From Eopsaltria australis (lineage: Eukaryota; Chordata; Aves; Passeriformes; Petroicidae), in NCBI GenBank assembly GCA_034509425.1, contig JAVTVJ010000469.1, positions 496,001-560,000 on the forward strand: DNA of 64,000 nt, read 5' to 3'. A program made the position numbers and the translations under genes. Within the stretch, counting starts at the first letter, position 1; each line of letters opens with the position of its first letter. Under the pieces are notes generated by a model. That model was given only the letters and a program-made list of their open reading frames with translations. It was not told the DNA's origin and did no database searches. Of the stretch, positions 37,982-49,101 are shown in pieces.

Positions 37982-40900
37982 TCATCTCCGAGATGTCCGG
38001 CAGGCCCGGGCAGCGCCCTGCAAGAGACAAACCCACAAGATCACAGACTGTCCATGACCCACAGCTGCCCTGCAGACAAGGATTGCAAGTGCCCTTGGCA
38101 ACCATCTCAAATCCCACCAGGATCACAGTCCCATGGCGAGGGGGGAAGAGCAGTGACAGGATGAGTTTGGAAGACAACAGGCTCTGTCTGCTGGGAGTAA
38201 ACCCAAAGCAGAGGGACCAAGCCCTGCCTCATGTAGGCTGAGGTTGTGAGTTCTTTTCATGCTGTAAAGTACCCATTTCCACATCCAGCACGTGGGTTCT
38301 GGAAGTGAAATGCAGAACACCTGACAACAGAGGGGCTGGAGCACACCTTGTGTCACGTTCGGGCTCCTGCTACAGTTGGTGGAGGTCTGGGCAAGGCATA
38401 AGACCCAAATGATGGTCTACATGTTACAGAGATGACTTTACCGAAGTTTTTATTTGCTGTTGACCCAGCCTGTGCAAAGGAAGCACAGCACAGCCTCAGA
38501 TACAGGAGTCTGCACCTGGCCAGATGAATGTCACTGTGGGTTACACCTTTTGATGACCACACAGAGTATTGCTGGGTTGCCTCTTTCCTCAGCTACCAAC
38601 AAGGACAGTGTCAGTTCACTGCTCTCTGCTGCAAACACTTTTCTTTAAATGCCAATCTGCAAAGCTTAGCTGGAATCATGGCCCTCTGGGATCTCAATTC
38701 TGTGCCACTCACCATGAGGTGTGGCTCTGTAGGGCACTCAGCTGCCTGTCTGCAGTCCTGCTGCTCTCATAGCAAGATTCAGCAGTGTCCAGTGAAATAC
38801 ACTGGCAACAGGTTTCAGGTATTAGATATTTCCTGCTATGGATGATCCATAAATGGAAAGATGCATTTTGCTTTGGGCAGCTGAATAGGTCAAGAGGGAA
38901 TTCCAGGAGAAAAAGCAAGTCTTTTGTACAGACTTAAGCACAACTGTACACCTGAGAAATCTGCCTGGACCCCTATATCGTCAGAAGGAAGCCCCCTGTG
39001 AAGAGGCTGAAATACGCATTTTTTCATATTTCAAGCAGTAAGTCATAATGACTATAATGTAGGCCATTTTCCACTCTTTTGTGTGCCCAGAAAGAAGTGT
39101 TTTAGGTCGCAGAGCAGCAGGGATGCAGCAGCAGAGAAACACTCTGGTAGTAAAGCTGCCAGCTGAAGCAGGAACTCTGCTTTTGTCTCTCCAAATGTTT
39201 TTTTTTTCCCATCCCTGATTGATTCATGTACCAGAGGATGACTAGATGCAGTGCCACTGAGTTCTCTGAGAATATTCTTAGCCATAAAGCTTGCTGAAAC
39301 AAGTTTATAACAGAAAATACAGCAGTCACTCCACCCCTGGGAAGTGCTAACTTCAGACTTGATTTCTCCTACAAGAGTGGAGACTTTTTGGACAGCTTCT
39401 CTAAGTCAGGTTACTGGGAGGTCAGTTCAGGTATTGGCTTCTTGCCTTGTAACCACCTTCCCTCACATACCTGCTCCTCTCCCTGAAGAGCTGGTGGTGC
39501 AGGGGAGCTGGATTCAGAGTCCTGCAGCTCCACCTTGGTGGCTGTCCTTTTCCCCACAGTGTCAGCCTGTAGGAGGTACTCAGAAGAGCTGTACTGCTTC
39601 CTCCTGGAACTGGACACAAAATCCTTGCTTTCATCCTGTGCAAAGGAAAACAGAAAGGGTTGGGACCCAGGGCCTATGAAGGGTCTGGATACCTGGGGTC
39701 CTAGTCCCAGGTTTACAGTGTAAGGTGTGGGCTGGAGTCCCTTTAGCAAAGAGGGACTTAAACCACCAGGCCAGCTCTGGCATGGGCTCATTTATGTGCC
39801 CATTTTTTCTCAATAACCATCCAGTAATTTTAATCCAAGTTATGGGTGCACAGTCACAAAACAGAACAGATTCCTTGGACAAAATTACGGAGATCCAAGG
39901 AAAGATGAAACCACTGATATGGTGCAGCTGGCTGCTTAAGCACACTGGAGCAGCCTGCTCCTGAGGGACTGCACCCCATAGAAAAGTGCTCCATGTTGAA
40001 GCAGTTCATGAAGAACCATAGCCTGTGGGAAGGACTCATGCTGGAGTTCATGGAGAACTCCCTCCTGTGGGAGGGATCCCCTGCAGAAGCAGGGGAATGA
40101 CTCCTCTCCCCGAGCAGCAGCAGAAACAACATGTAATGAACAGACCACAACCCCCACTGCCATCCCCCTGCACTGCTGGGGGTGAAGAGGTAGAGACTAG
40201 GAAGGAGAGAGGGGTAGGGGGAAGGTGTTTGTAAGATTTATTTTACATCTCATTATCCTGCTCTGATTTTGACTGGTAATAAATTAAATTAATTTCACCC
40301 AGTCAAGTCTGTCTTGCTGGTGACAGCAATCTGTGAGTGATCTCTTCCTGTCTTTATCTCCACTCATGAGATAAATACCTTTCATTCTGTTTTCTCTCTC
40401 CTGTCCATTTATGGAGGGGAGTGATAGAGAGGGGCTTAGGTGGGAGCCTGGCATCCAGCCAGGGTCAACCTGCTAGAGATGCCCTGTACCTCAGTCCCCA
40501 AAGCAGGGGAAAGAAGGCGCAAGAGGCAGCACATCCCTGGACACTGCCTGGGAGATTTTTCCAGCAGATGTGCTTCTACCACCAGAAGTGATGATGGCTT
40601 CCCTTGAAGACAAGCCTGCCTTTAGAATTTTGCCAAATCTATGCAGCAGACAGCCCAGCTCCAGTCATATTAATGTCAGAGGCATAGGAAAACCATGCAT
40701 TCATCTGACGTTGCTGCTGCTCATCTGCTCCCTGCCTGCCAGCACATTTGCACTAATTTTCATCAAACATCACACCAGGGCAATACAGACTTCACTGTGC
40801 GAAACACGAACCCTAACAGAATGACTGCTCGAGGCCTTGCATTGCCCCAGGACTTTAGGAGCCTGGGAAGGCTGGCTGCCAGCAGCAGAGGGAGCTGGTC

Positions 40901-43143
40901 CCCAGGCTGCAACACCCACTCATCCATCAGCAGTTCCAGCTCCCCGGGGCTCCCAAAGCAGCGTTCCAACGAGCTGCTGCTCCCGCAGCACAGAGCTGCA
41001 TTACAGAGAGTCGATACCGCCTGTAGCTTCGTTAGGGACATTTGCCTGCGTCAGCAATACACAAAGGGAAGGTTGCAATGGTAGAGAGGAAGACTGATTT
41101 TGGCAAAAACAGCACAGATCCTGTGTTTAACAAATAAGATTCTTAAGGCAATGCCAGAGTGTGGATAGTGGAGCTGGAAAGAAGTGACAGTGATACCTTC
41201 ATGGGACAGCTCAGTGCCCAGTCTTCTGCCAGAGAAAATAGCTACATCTTTAACTGAAACACAAATCCCTGCAGAAACAAGCTGCTGTGATATAAGCCAT
41301 ATTATAAGCCTGAAGATACCCTTCAAAGGGTTTCTTTCCAAGGGCACATGGAAAGTTGCATACAATTTTCTGTATCAGGTACAACTGTGTATCTGCAGTC
41401 TTTCAGGTTAACTTCATACTCCTCATTTACAAACTGAAAATACACAATCTATGACCAGGAAGTCAGGTTTGTGACTATGTGGTGCCTAGGGTGATTTTAT
41501 TGCAAAGTATGATGCAGAGAGAGATCTTGAGCTCAGTTCTGTGTGAACAAACCATCTGGCTGCTCTCCTGACACAGGCAAGGCTGGAAGCCAGCTAATCC
41601 TGGATATACTTGGTTTGGCCAGGCAGAGATCAGGTGGCTCTGTCAGGTACATCTTGGCTGCTGTGAAGGTACACAGCACAGCTGGCAGATTTGATCTGAC
41701 AGCAACCTGGAGAGCACCTGCAGAATGCACTGCAGAGCTACACTCAGCTTTGGGTGGGCTGCCAGGAGGAAAACTGAAAAGAAATCCTTGAGTGCCCACT
41801 GTTTAGTGGCCAACCACACATGAACTCAGTTGTAAGCAGAGATTACTTCCGTTGTGAGAGTCAAGGTTGTGCCCCCAGTGAACTGAAACTCCTGAGATAA
41901 AGGACAGCCTAGGAATGGATCTCTCATTTCCCAAGCACAAAAACTGCTGGTATGCAGAAGGACAATTTAAATCGTATCAGCTCTGCTTGGATTCACAAAT
42001 GAGCAGTACAGATTGCCTGTGACCCACTCTGGCCAGGGAGACAATGTATTCTCAGTTTCCAAATGTAGCTGGAAAGCCACCCTGTACATTCTAACACCAG
42101 GCAACAGACCCTCTTCAAAGCTAAGTGCAAATTCTTCTGTGCTTCTCATAACCAGAGAAGTGAAAGAGAAGATTTGAAAATGTAAAACTCCTTGCCTATC
42201 TCCACCAGTTCATCTTTGTCAATGCCGAAGTCACCCATCTTTGAACCTGTCCCATCTGCCAGCAGCCCTGTCAGATTATCCAGCTTGGCTCCTCCCGCAG
42301 ACTGGCAATAGCAGCAGCTGCTCAGAGTGCTAGATGAATAGCAGAGGCAGGAGCTGCAGCACCAACCAGTGTGGAGTTTAATGGCCAGAAGGACACGTGC
42401 TGCCAGTGAGTTCACTTGATATCTGCCAGGGCTTGCAGCTCCAGCACCAAGCACATCTCAGCAGAGCAGCTGTCTGCATGTGCCACTGCTCCGAGGGACT
42501 CCCCTCACTGGTACCAGCCAAAGGAACGGGAAAAGAGCACAGTTGTCCTTGTGGCTCTTGCTCCTTTTCAGGTGGAATACTGACACAGAGCAAGGAGGGA
42601 GAAGCTCTGTGTTACCAGCCACTATCCATCTGTTTAAGAGATGCCCAGGAAGCATTTCCAGACCAGAGTCTAGTTTCACGTGAGGAAACCCTGAAGCTCT
42701 TACTAAAAAGAGCTCTATCTATCTCTAGAGCTGCCATTAGAGCTACAACTCTGCCTCAGGCACAACCCTACTCAAATCTGCTCATTTCCATCATTTTTTC
42801 ATTGCTACTCCAAATTTAAAATGCCACACGAAGTCACTCTGAAAAGCATACCACATCCTATTTAAGCTGTGACTGTGTCTTCTCTGATGCTACTATGTAG
42901 TTATTCATACAGCATTACAAGACCCAAGCAGATGGATCTCATTTCAATAAGGCTAAATCTGGTAATTCACATAAGAGAAGGCTGTGAGTGCTGTGAATTG
43001 TGAATTCACTGAAGGAAGACAGCAGGAGCTGGGAGAGGCAGCACTTAGGAAGCATTAGGAATTTCAAATCATGCATCATACAACTAACAGGCGACTTGGA
43101 AAACCTCATCAACTGAGAGAGTGTTGAACACAGGATACTTACA
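37982..43143 (-). CDS. LUZP1: LUZP1 C-terminal exons (predicted): 39471-39635 and 37982-38017
   Basis: The large LUZP1 exon ends at a strong donor in phase 0, so downstream coding exons are needed. On the - strand 39635-39471 is bounded by TTTGCACAG and GAGCAG|GTATGT, is 55 codons long, phase 0 at both ends, and codes a polar Ser-rich segment (DESKDFVSSSRRKQYSSSEY, then LLQADTVGKR). Next, 38017-37982 follows CTCTTGCAG and gives GAARACRTSRR then TGA. The total protein would be 1118 aa. The first exon is convincing as an exon; the last is tentative. Its other frame (RCPGLPDISEM...) is also open. I cannot match these to a remembered human C-terminus. Confidence 0.45.
38018..39470 (-). other. LUZP1: Predicted last LUZP1 intron
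   Basis: Lies between the two predicted C-terminal exons. There are no recognised repeats and no other gene. Confidence 0.4.
39471..39635 (-). CDS. LUZP1: LUZP1 predicted penultimate coding exon (55 codons)
   Basis: 165 bp with good consensus splice sites on both sides and a clean phase-0 frame. The product is hydrophilic and Ser/Lys/Glu-rich, like the disordered LUZP1 tail. It contains QYSSSEYLLQ and DSESSSPAPPALQGEEQ. The gene assignment rests on strand, position and phase. Confidence 0.6.
39930..40475 (+). mobile_element. Solo LTR of an avian endogenous retrovirus
   Basis: About 0.5 kb resembling a common avian ERV LTR as I remember it: GC-rich U3-like part with 'gaactccctcctgtgggagg', then 'cattatcctgctctgatttt', AATAAA at 40278-40283, 'gtgagtgatctcttcctgtc', and the 3' end 'ccagccagggtcaacc'. 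No gag, pol or env frames flank it, so it is read as a solo LTR. The class may be ERVL-like but that is uncertain. It lies antisense in a LUZP1 intron. Exact ends and target-site duplication were not resolved. Confidence 0.7.
40278..40283 (+). terminator. LTR poly(A) signal AATAAA
   Basis: AATAAATTAAATT within the LTR, where an R-region poly(A) signal is expected. It acts on the + strand, antisense to LUZP1. Confidence 0.55.
40476..43142 (-). other. LUZP1: LUZP1 intron downstream of the large exon
   Basis: The 5' half of the intron that follows the large coding exon, starting GTAAGT at 43142. It contains the candidate alternative exon 42146-42301 and in-frame read-through sequence to 42939. 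Otherwise there is nothing I recognise. Confidence 0.6.
42146..42301 (-). other. Candidate alternative LUZP1 C-terminal exon (unconfirmed)
   Basis: On the - strand an acceptor-like GCTATTGCCAG is followed in phase 0 by 51 open codons: SAGGAKLDNLTGLLADGTGS, then KMGDFGIDKDELVEIGKEFY, ending before TGA at 42146. The phase matches the LUZP1 donor at 43143. The polypyrimidine tract is weak and no homolog comes to mind, so it may be chance. Confidence 0.25.
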
Positions 43144-46100
43144 GGTAGTGTGGTCCTCTGCCAGGCAACAGCAGGATCACTGGCATAGCTCCTGCGTGTC
43201 AGCAGTTCAGATGCACTTAAGTTACTTTTGGTCCTTCGGGACCCCAGTTCAGGGGGACTCCAAGAATTGGCCGTGGCACTCGTCCTTGATGAAGTCTGCT
43301 CCAGGAAGTCTGTTTTTGAACTATTCCCTTCCCCTTCTAAAAGGTCCACTGAGGACCTACACAAGTTTGTGGCACTGAAAGTTGCACTTTTCTCCACTTT
43401 GGTCTGAGAGTCCTCCAGGGAATGTAGGCCTTGTCTTGTTCTCCAGGAACTTCTCACAGTGACATGTTTTGTTTCGGATGAACCTGCATCTGATGAGCCA
43501 TGGCTCTTCCAGCTGATTGTCTCCAAAGGTGTCTCACTGTTCCTCTCCACAAGGTCAGAAGTCTTTAGCATAATGCTGCTTCTCGAGACCACTGTTTCTG
43601 CTTTACTTCTTGGCGCTGCCTCTCCACTTCTGTCTGTCTCAGATGACTTCAGAGCACTTTTATTAATCGAGATCTCAAAGGGGGAAGGGACATTGTTTGT
43701 TATTGATGGCGAAGGCTCATTTGAAGCAACTCTGATGTTGCTGGTGGTAACATGCCTTTCCTTTGCTGCTGTGTCTGCAGAGGTCCTTGGAGCTGTTGGC
43801 TCAGAAGGAAAGATTGTGATGCTGCTTGTCATTTTATTTGTTACCGTTTTAAAAACAGATTTCTGTTTTTCTGACTCTGCCTCTGAAACAGTCCCTCCCA
43901 TGACTGCCTTCATATCCTTCTCAACAATTGCAGGTTTAATGATGGCTTTTGATCTCAGAGCTTCTCTAGGGCTGAAGGATCTTCTGGATTTCAATCCTCC
44001 AGTGCTGGTATCTGATGGTTTTATGCACTTGGTAGAGTCTTCATCATTCACAGTTTTTTTGTCATTTTCAAAAAGCGTTGCTCTAAAAACTCCCCCAGAA
44101 TTGGAGAACTGCTTGGAACTGACTTTCTTTCTTGTCTCAAAATCTGACTGAGTGGTTGTTTTTTTGCCTCTCCCTGATTCTTCATCAGAATTAAGTTTTT
44201 CCTGGTTACTCTGGATGGTTTTGGAGTCAGTTTTTAAACCCATATTTACATGATCTGTTGCTGAACTTGAAGAATGCTCTGTGTCTTCTTTATCAAGACC
44301 TGTGAGCAAGTGCAGAATGTCTTCCTGACTCCTGGAGTGATGGGAACACTTTATTGGCATTGAAAGCTTCACACTTTCGAGTGATGTGTCTGCAGCTTCT
44401 TTTTCCTGGGAGATTACGGCCCTTTTAGCCCTGCCCTCTGAGGCCTGTCTGTGTGATGCAGCAAAAGTGCTCGCTGCTTCTACTTTGGAGCCAGCAGAGT
44501 CTGAGACTGACACACTAGAGGACACGTGGTACCTGTATGCTGAGGCTGTGCCATTGGAAGAGGTGTGGTTACCCCTCATGAGCTGAGTGTCCCCCAGGCA
44601 CTCACTGACTTCAGCCTGACTTGTTTTCAGCTTCTCAGCCAAAGAACCCACTGATTCTCCTTTGCCTGACTTTTCATCCCGTGTGTCAACACCATTTTGG
44701 CAGCTGCCACGGAGCACCTGAGATGGCTTTTCAGCCTTAGATCTCAGGCCTGTGTCACCAACAGGTTTGGAAGGTGCTTTCCAAGACTTCTGCTCCTGTG
44801 CAGCAGGAGGATATCGGCTAAGGACAGATGGCTGCTCTTTGGATCTCTTCCCCTCATTCTGCATGATGCAGCCTTCCTTCTGACCGGAGGAAACACTGGA
44901 AACTAAAGATTTTTCTTCCAGTCTTCTTGTATCTGTGATAGTAGTGTCTGAAAGGGCAGATGCACCAGAAGCTTTCCCTGCTCTTCTGTTCATTAAGCTT
45001 GGACTGGGCACCTGCTTACCACTATGGCTGTAGCTGTCATTATTGATGGAGAAGTCTCTGTTCCGTGCTCTGTCCCGGCGCTGCTGCGGTGAGAGCTCCC
45101 TTGGCTTGTGCTTAGCAGCTGTCAAATCAGTCATGACACCTCTGTATTTAGGCCGGTCATGTTTCCCCCTGCTAGAAAAGCTTGTATCTTCATTTTCAAC
45201 TTCTCCATTCTCCAGATCTTTCTGTTTCTTTATTTGCATTTTTATTTCTTCTAGCTGACCTGTTAAGAGTTTGTTCTTATTCTGCTCGCTCAAGTAACTG
45301 TCTTGCAGATCATTATTTTTGGCTCTCACTTTTTTAAGTTCTTCTTCTAAAGATTCAAAATGTTTGATCTGAGTTTTAAGTTTCTCAATTTCTTGGGTGA
45401 GATCTTTCACTTTGTTGTCTTCCTGGTTTTTATTCTTTTGGTTTTCCGATTTATTCCTGGTTTCATTTTCTACATGTTTCAGGTAATCCACAGTTCCCTT
45501 CCTCCTGGTCTCCTTAGAAGGCAGTGCAGAAGTCAAGTCATCTTCAATTCTCATATCATTTCTGTCCAAGAGATTGTTGGATGACCTTTCTAGCAAGTTG
45601 GATGCATTTCTAGTTTGATCAGCCCTATTTAGTTTATTGTTTTGTTCTAGTTTCTGTGTTAGCTCCTGGATTATTTTTTCATTTTGCTTTTCTCTTTCAT
45701 TAAAATGTTTTCTTTCTGTGATAAAGCTCAGGGCTAAGGATTTCAGCTTTTCTAACTCAGCTGTCAAGATCTGCTCAGTTTTATCCAGCCTGTCCTCAGA
45801 TGATTCCAGTTCTTTCACTTTCACTCTAAGTATTTCTAATTCTGTAGATATCTTTTTGGTCAAATTCTTTTCTTCATTGAGGCTGAGACACAGCTGTGTA
45901 CAGTCATTCTTGCTCCTGCTGAAGGCCTCCTCCAGCTTCTCCAGCTCTGCCATTCTCCTCTGAAGGAGTTCAATTTCTGACTTCAGATCTCGAGTGAGGC
46001 TCTCCTCCTCTTCAAGTTTTTCTTTCATTAATCTGCAAAGCTCTTCAGCCTTCCTAATTTCTTCATCCTTGCCTTCAATCTTCAGCACTCTTTTCCGTAG

Positions 46101-46298
46101 GGCTTCAATGTCAGCCAGCATGCTAGAGTTGCTGCCTTCTGCCTGGATAACTTTGTCCTGGAGGTCAAGCAGTTCATCCTCTGCTTTCTGCAGATTTTTA
46201 GTTGCTTCCTCCAGTTCATCAAGGCGGCGACTAAGGCTCTGCAATTTGAACCGTAGGTGCCGATTTGAGGTTTCCTTGTAACCTGTACATTCTGCCAT
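43143..46298 (-). CDS. LUZP1: LUZP1 large coding exon, leucine zipper protein 1 (residues 1-1052)
   Basis: LUZP1 is a coiled-coil protein of actin filaments, centrosomes and cilia base, acting in actin crosslinking and ciliogenesis control; this is family knowledge. One 3156-bp exon codes 1052 residues. It begins MAECTGYKETSNRHLRFKLQ, and about residues 10-370 are a nearly unbroken heptad-rich coiled coil (LSRRLDELEEATKNLQKAED, then LKTQIKHFESLEEELKK). The rest is Ser/Lys-rich and disordered. It carries FILIP1/LUZP1 motifs SFSPREALRSKAIIKPAIVE, MTSSITIFPSE and ASELLTRRS. The start is favoured by ACCATGG and orthology. The exon ends CTACCT|GTAAGT in phase 0. Without splicing the frame would run 67 more hydrophobic codons to 42939. 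Confidence 0.95.
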
Positions 46299-46406
46299 GG
46301 TTATTTTATTCCTTTTAGAATAAAGATTTTCTTAGTCTGGGTGAATGGTGTACACCTCGTGTATTTCCAGTATGTTACTGTTCTTTTGAGTGGAGGCAGT
46401 CTCACC
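46299..46406 (-). other. LUZP1: LUZP1 5'UTR portion of the large exon
   Basis: 108 bases between the start codon and a strong acceptor (- strand TTTTTTTCTTTCAG|GGTGAG). This shows the first coding exon is preceded by at least one upstream non-coding exon, not identified in the window. Confidence 0.75.
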
Positions 46407-48929
46407 CTGAAAGAAAAAAATGCTCCAAATCAATATAAGAGCTCAGAATAGAAACATGCTCACTGTTCAAGTTAGACTATAAATGTTTATATAAATAACT
46501 CCTTAATTAAACACATTTCTGAGTACTAAATTAGGTGAAATTAAATTGCAGAAAAGTGCCACAGTCCATTTAGTTTGGTTACGTAGGATTTCCAAAAAGA
46601 GCCTGTTCCCCATAGCTAAGGGCAGGAAGCATCCTCCTCTGCTGGACTGCACAGGTGGTGTGTGCACTACCAGTGGATCCTCACCCAGGGCTCCACAGTG
46701 CAGCTGCTCATGTGTGAGGCTGTGGAGGGTCACGCTCACGCAGGACTCAGGTCCCTGTACCAGACACCTCTTTCCAGTACTGCACCAGTCTCCTGAAGAC
46801 ACCTTAGTGATGAGGATTCAGGAACCATAAATGGAATTAGAAAAAGGCAAACCCCAGTCATACAGTAACCACTGAGGACGGGGCAAGCCTCCAATGCTAG
46901 CTTCCAGGTGGAGAGGACTGGGATCTGCTGCCTTTTGACACTGCCAGTATTTCTCTGGCATCTCAGGTTGTCAGCAGAAATCTTCACCTAGGCTGTAGTC
47001 ACATCCCAAGGACACTTTACCAGTGGAGCTTCAAGTTTCTCCCTCCCATTTCAAAAGCTGCTGTTGTTCTCGGCTGCCACCCACTCAGCCACCCAGGAGA
47101 TAAGCAGTTGCTTATGCCTCTCCTTGCTGCTGCTGAGCATGAGCAGTGATTAGAACACATTGGTACACTCTGACACACTTGATGTGAACTCTTCCCACCT
47201 CAGCTCAGAGCTGGCAGGGTGTTTTTTAAACAGCCCCTTTGTGCTTTGAGGAAGGAGCAGGAAAGGGGCCCCTGGGCAGACCAGAATGGCCGCTGAGAGG
47301 ATCTGAAGTCCCCCTCTGGCACTCAGCATTAGCACAGCCTTGTCCTAGGCCTGAGGCACAGCCCAAAGGATTTGAGGGCTACTGCAAACCTCAGTGGAGG
47401 TGGGGTCACTGCAGCTCTTTGATTTGCACCCTGCTCAGGCAGTCTGTCTTGGAACAGGACTTGGCCTCCAGAATTTTTGTGGACCTCTTTGCAGAGGAAA
47501 CACTCATGAGTGTCCTATTGCATAGTGTCAAGAAGTGATGAGCAGGATGTGGGGGGGAGACAGGGCCAGTAAGGGAGGCAGCAGCCCTGACACGCACCCT
47601 TGGGCTGGAGGTGACCCATTTCCAGGCAGGCAGGGGGGCCCAGGCTGTGGACAGACACCTGCAACACACACCACGGGGACCCTCCTGGTGCACACTGGGC
47701 ACTCAGTGACTGTCTCCTGAAGGACCTTCTTCACTGTGGGGGAATCACCATCCTGTGTTGGTCTCAGGCTCTTCCAGCCCCTGAAAGGAGCACTGCAAAC
47801 AGTACCTGGAGATGAACCTCGGTGTCCTGTGCAGCAGTCCACAGCAGTGCACCCAGCCTTGGCCACATGCCTGTCCCCTCCCTTACCACCATGGCCATGT
47901 CCTGCTCCTGGACCACCTTCCCTCATGCTGTCCACACACCGTCAAAGTCACTGCAGCTGCCTGCAGGCAGGAAAGGCTGTTCAGACCCCAGCAGAACCCC
48001 ACAAGAAATGCCACTGGACCAGCACAGGAAAGGCCACAGTGAGCAGATTCGCAGTGCTCTGAAAACAAAGCCCTGTCCCTACCAGGCTATGGAGCTGGGA
48101 GTTAATGGTTAACCCAGCACCAGCTACTGGGTGGGAAGTGAGAGCAGCCTCCTCCCCAGACAGCCAGAGCATGATGAAGGCAGACCTGCACAGGGCTGAG
48201 GTGTGGTGCTGGATGTGGCATTGCTCTAACACTGCCACAGGGTCCAGACAGGCTGTGGGACCTCTGTGCACAGAGGTATTCAGAGCTGGACCAGAGATGG
48301 CTCCAGAACTTCCCACCACCTCCCCAGCTGACAGGATTTACTGCCAGAGAAGAAAGAGGCTCAATCTAATTAGTTTAATAAGGAGAAGGAGATGTAAAGC
48401 AACATCTACAAACAATAAGAGAAAGGATCTACAAGAAGTCTCCTAGCTGGAGGCCCTTTAGCTTCCGGGCATAGCCAGAAGTAACCTCAGTGCTTGGAGA
48501 CAGAACCAGACCAAATTAATATTACAAATAAAGTGCACATTTATAAGATTGAGGGGAATTGGCCAATATAAAATATTATCTTAGGTAGTGACTGCTTTAA
48601 AGTAATTATTTGAGTTAGGGCTTGGATCAGAGAACTCAAGGGGACTTCCAGCCTAAACTACTCTGGCTGTTCATGACTGTTCTTCTCCAGTCTGTCAATG
48701 ATATCAAAGTATCAGAAGGAATGGTCCAGGATTCAAACACTGGAACGATTATTCATGCTAATTAATATTGTTGGTGGATATTTAAACAGGAGTTGTTAAA
48801 TAAATCTGATAAAGCTTGTAAATGTACTGAACAATCTGATATGGATGTATGGACTTCCTATGTTTCTCTCCTTCTCTCTCCTTTTGAAAAGTGAGCAGTT
48901 CTCAGCCTACCTCTGTCTTACAATTTTTG

Positions 48930-49101
48930 AAAAAAAAAAATCAACCAACAAACCAACAAAAAAACCCCCAACAAACAAACAAACCAACCCCTCCCCCAAA
49001 CCACCAAAATAACACACACAAACAAAACCCCACAAACGACAACAACAAAAAGCCCACCCAAAAACAAACAAACAAACCCAAACCCAAACCCAAAACCACA
49101 G
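48930..49101 (-). repeat. A/C-rich tract (T/G-rich on the LUZP1 sense strand)
   Basis: About 170 bases of almost only A and C on + (ACCAACAAAC, CCCCCAACAAAC, AACCCAAACCC). On the - strand, the LUZP1 sense strand, it is T/G-rich like the KDM1A intron tract at 13187-13372. There is no fixed period. Confidence 0.85.

Noticed and set aside
44386..46281. + strand ORFs opposite the LUZP1 exon
   Set aside because: Shadows of the LUZP1 frame: Ser/Leu-rich antisense of Glu/Lys/Arg-rich coiled coil.
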